A DNA stretch of 64,000 bases from Serinicoccus chungangensis (GTDB taxonomy: Bacteria; Actinomycetota; Actinomycetes; Actinomycetales; Dermatophilaceae). The stretch covers positions 2,356,001 through 2,420,000 of the forward strand of contig NZ_CP040887.1 in assembly GCF_006337125.1 (NCBI RefSeq), given 5' to 3'. Position 1 is the first letter of the stretch. Every line of letters begins with the position of its first letter. A program made the position numbers and the translations under genes. The notes under the pieces were generated by a model. That model did no database searches. It worked only from the letters and a program-made list of their open reading frames with translations, and was not told the DNA's origin. Below are positions 63,460 through 64,000 of the stretch, one piece after another.

Positions 63460-64000
63460 CTACCCCTGGGCGCTGCTCTGCTGCTCGTCGGCCTCCTCTG
63501 CCCGCTGGACCGCGGCCCGGTGACGTCCGTCCCACACCGCCGCGGCCAGCGCGGCGAGGAGCAGCACCAGCGCGACGCCGAGCGCCGCGCGCAGCCCGGT
63601 GGCTGCGTCGTCGTTCGCGCCGACGCCGACCTGGTAGGCGGTGACCAGCACCGCCGCGCCGATGGCCGACCCGACCCGCTGGCCGGTCTGCAGGGCTCCC
63701 CCCGCGGCCCCGCCCATGCGCTGCGGCACCTTCGCGAGGGTGAGGGTGAAGTTGGGCGACACCACGGCGCCACCCCCCAGCCCGGCGAGCAGCAGCGGTG
63801 CCGCCAGCGCGAGCCACAGCCACGGGCTGTCCTGGAAGGGCCCGACCAGGACGCCCAGCACGAGGAGGCCGCTCATCATGACCAGCAGGGCCCGGACGAC
63901 CAGCGACCGGCCCACCCGGGTCACCGCCCGGCCGGCCCACGGCGAGGAGACCGCCGAGCCGACCGCGAAGGGGGTCAGCAGCAGGCCGGTCATGAGCGTG
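63460..64000 (-). CDS. MFS transporter, C-terminal part (EmrB/QacA-like)
   Basis: The gene runs off the right edge; the last 180 residues are visible. Helices include LTPFAVGSAVSSPWAGRAVT, LVVRALLVMMSGLLVLGVLV, WLWLALAAPLLLAGLGGGAV and ALGVALVLLLAALAAAVW. Motif QTGQRVGSAIGAAVLVTAYQ and PQRMGGAAGGALQTGQ match the second half of DHA2 (14-helix) multidrug exporters. It ends in a polar tail AEEADEQQSSAQG. Substrate unknown. Confidence 0.85.
   Translation of the reverse strand, partial: TLMTGLLLTPFAVGSAVSSPWAGRAVTRVGRSLVVRALLVMMSGLLVLGVLVGPFQDSPWLWLALAAPLLLAGLGGGAVVSPNFTLTLAKVPQRMGGAAGGALQTGQRVGSAIGAAVLVTAYQVGVGANDDAATGLRAALGVALVLLLAALAAAVWDGRHRAAVQRAEEADEQQSSAQG

Overview
The window is chromosomal DNA from a very GC-rich actinobacterium. 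Third codon positions are almost all G or C, GTG starts are common, and there are WhiB7, AdnAB, a mycothiol gene (mshB), a monomeric isocitrate dehydrogenase and PaaX/DUF3107/DUF3117 proteins. Gene content and style fit the Intrasporangiaceae/Ornithinimicrobiaceae (Serinicoccus, Ornithinimicrobium, Janibacter type), but the genus is an inference. I see no rRNA, tRNA, insertion sequence, prophage or CRISPR array. No stretch over about 300 bases lacks a gene, and most genes sit in short operons with ATGA/GTGA overlaps.

Layout. 0-12.5 kb: the end of a ThiF/cyclodehydratase-like gene, whiB7 with a long regulatory leader (promoter, upstream ORF, attenuator hairpin), uvrD2-nudC, a degenerate phosphotransferase, and the helicase-nuclease pair adnB-adnA. 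12.5-15.7 kb: TetR, DUF3107, a small GlsB-type membrane protein and a DEAD-box RNA helicase. This gene order matches the M. tuberculosis Rv3197A-Rv3211 region. 15.7-21 kb: PHP phosphoesterase, lipoprotein, ThrE-type exporter, aminopeptidase P, stress protein. 21-33 kb: MgtE-N/CBS protein, DUF1003, Mrp, TatB, HtrA, SigE, O-methyltransferase, DUF3117, PaaX, enoyl-CoA hydratase, GT-C mannosyltransferase, Tag, DivIVA-like, LOG protein and a lysozyme-like secreted protein (compare Rv1205-Rv1232c). 33-40.5 kb: gltA, fdxA, VanW protein, flavin reductase, mshB, typA, mutT (compare Rv1160-Rv1177). 40.6-46.7 kb: a complete oligopeptide/dipeptide ABC importer. 46.7-59 kb: glutamine amidotransferase, Kef-type antiporter, universal stress protein, icd, MFS, DinB, a glycosyltransferase-VTT-glycosyltransferase operon and a PiT phosphate transporter. 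59-64 kb: epimerase, YjbQ, GPH-type transporter, a frameshifted PLP decarboxylase next to a short tandem-repeat array, and the end of an MFS gene.

Shared roles. The genes cover genome maintenance (UvrD2, AdnAB, Tag, MutT, NudC), envelope stress (SigE-HtrA-TatB, VanW, LOG, glycosyltransferases), antibiotic and redox stress (WhiB7, MshB, flavin reductase, USP) and central carbon metabolism (GltA, Icd, FdxA).

The most unusual signal is not a gene. It is a dispersed octamer, GGTATGCC/GGCATACC, found 17 times. It is used in all three reading frames even where it forces rare codons. Next in interest are the whiB7 leader, the missing anti-sigma gene between sigE and htrA, and the pseudokinase-like phosphotransferase.
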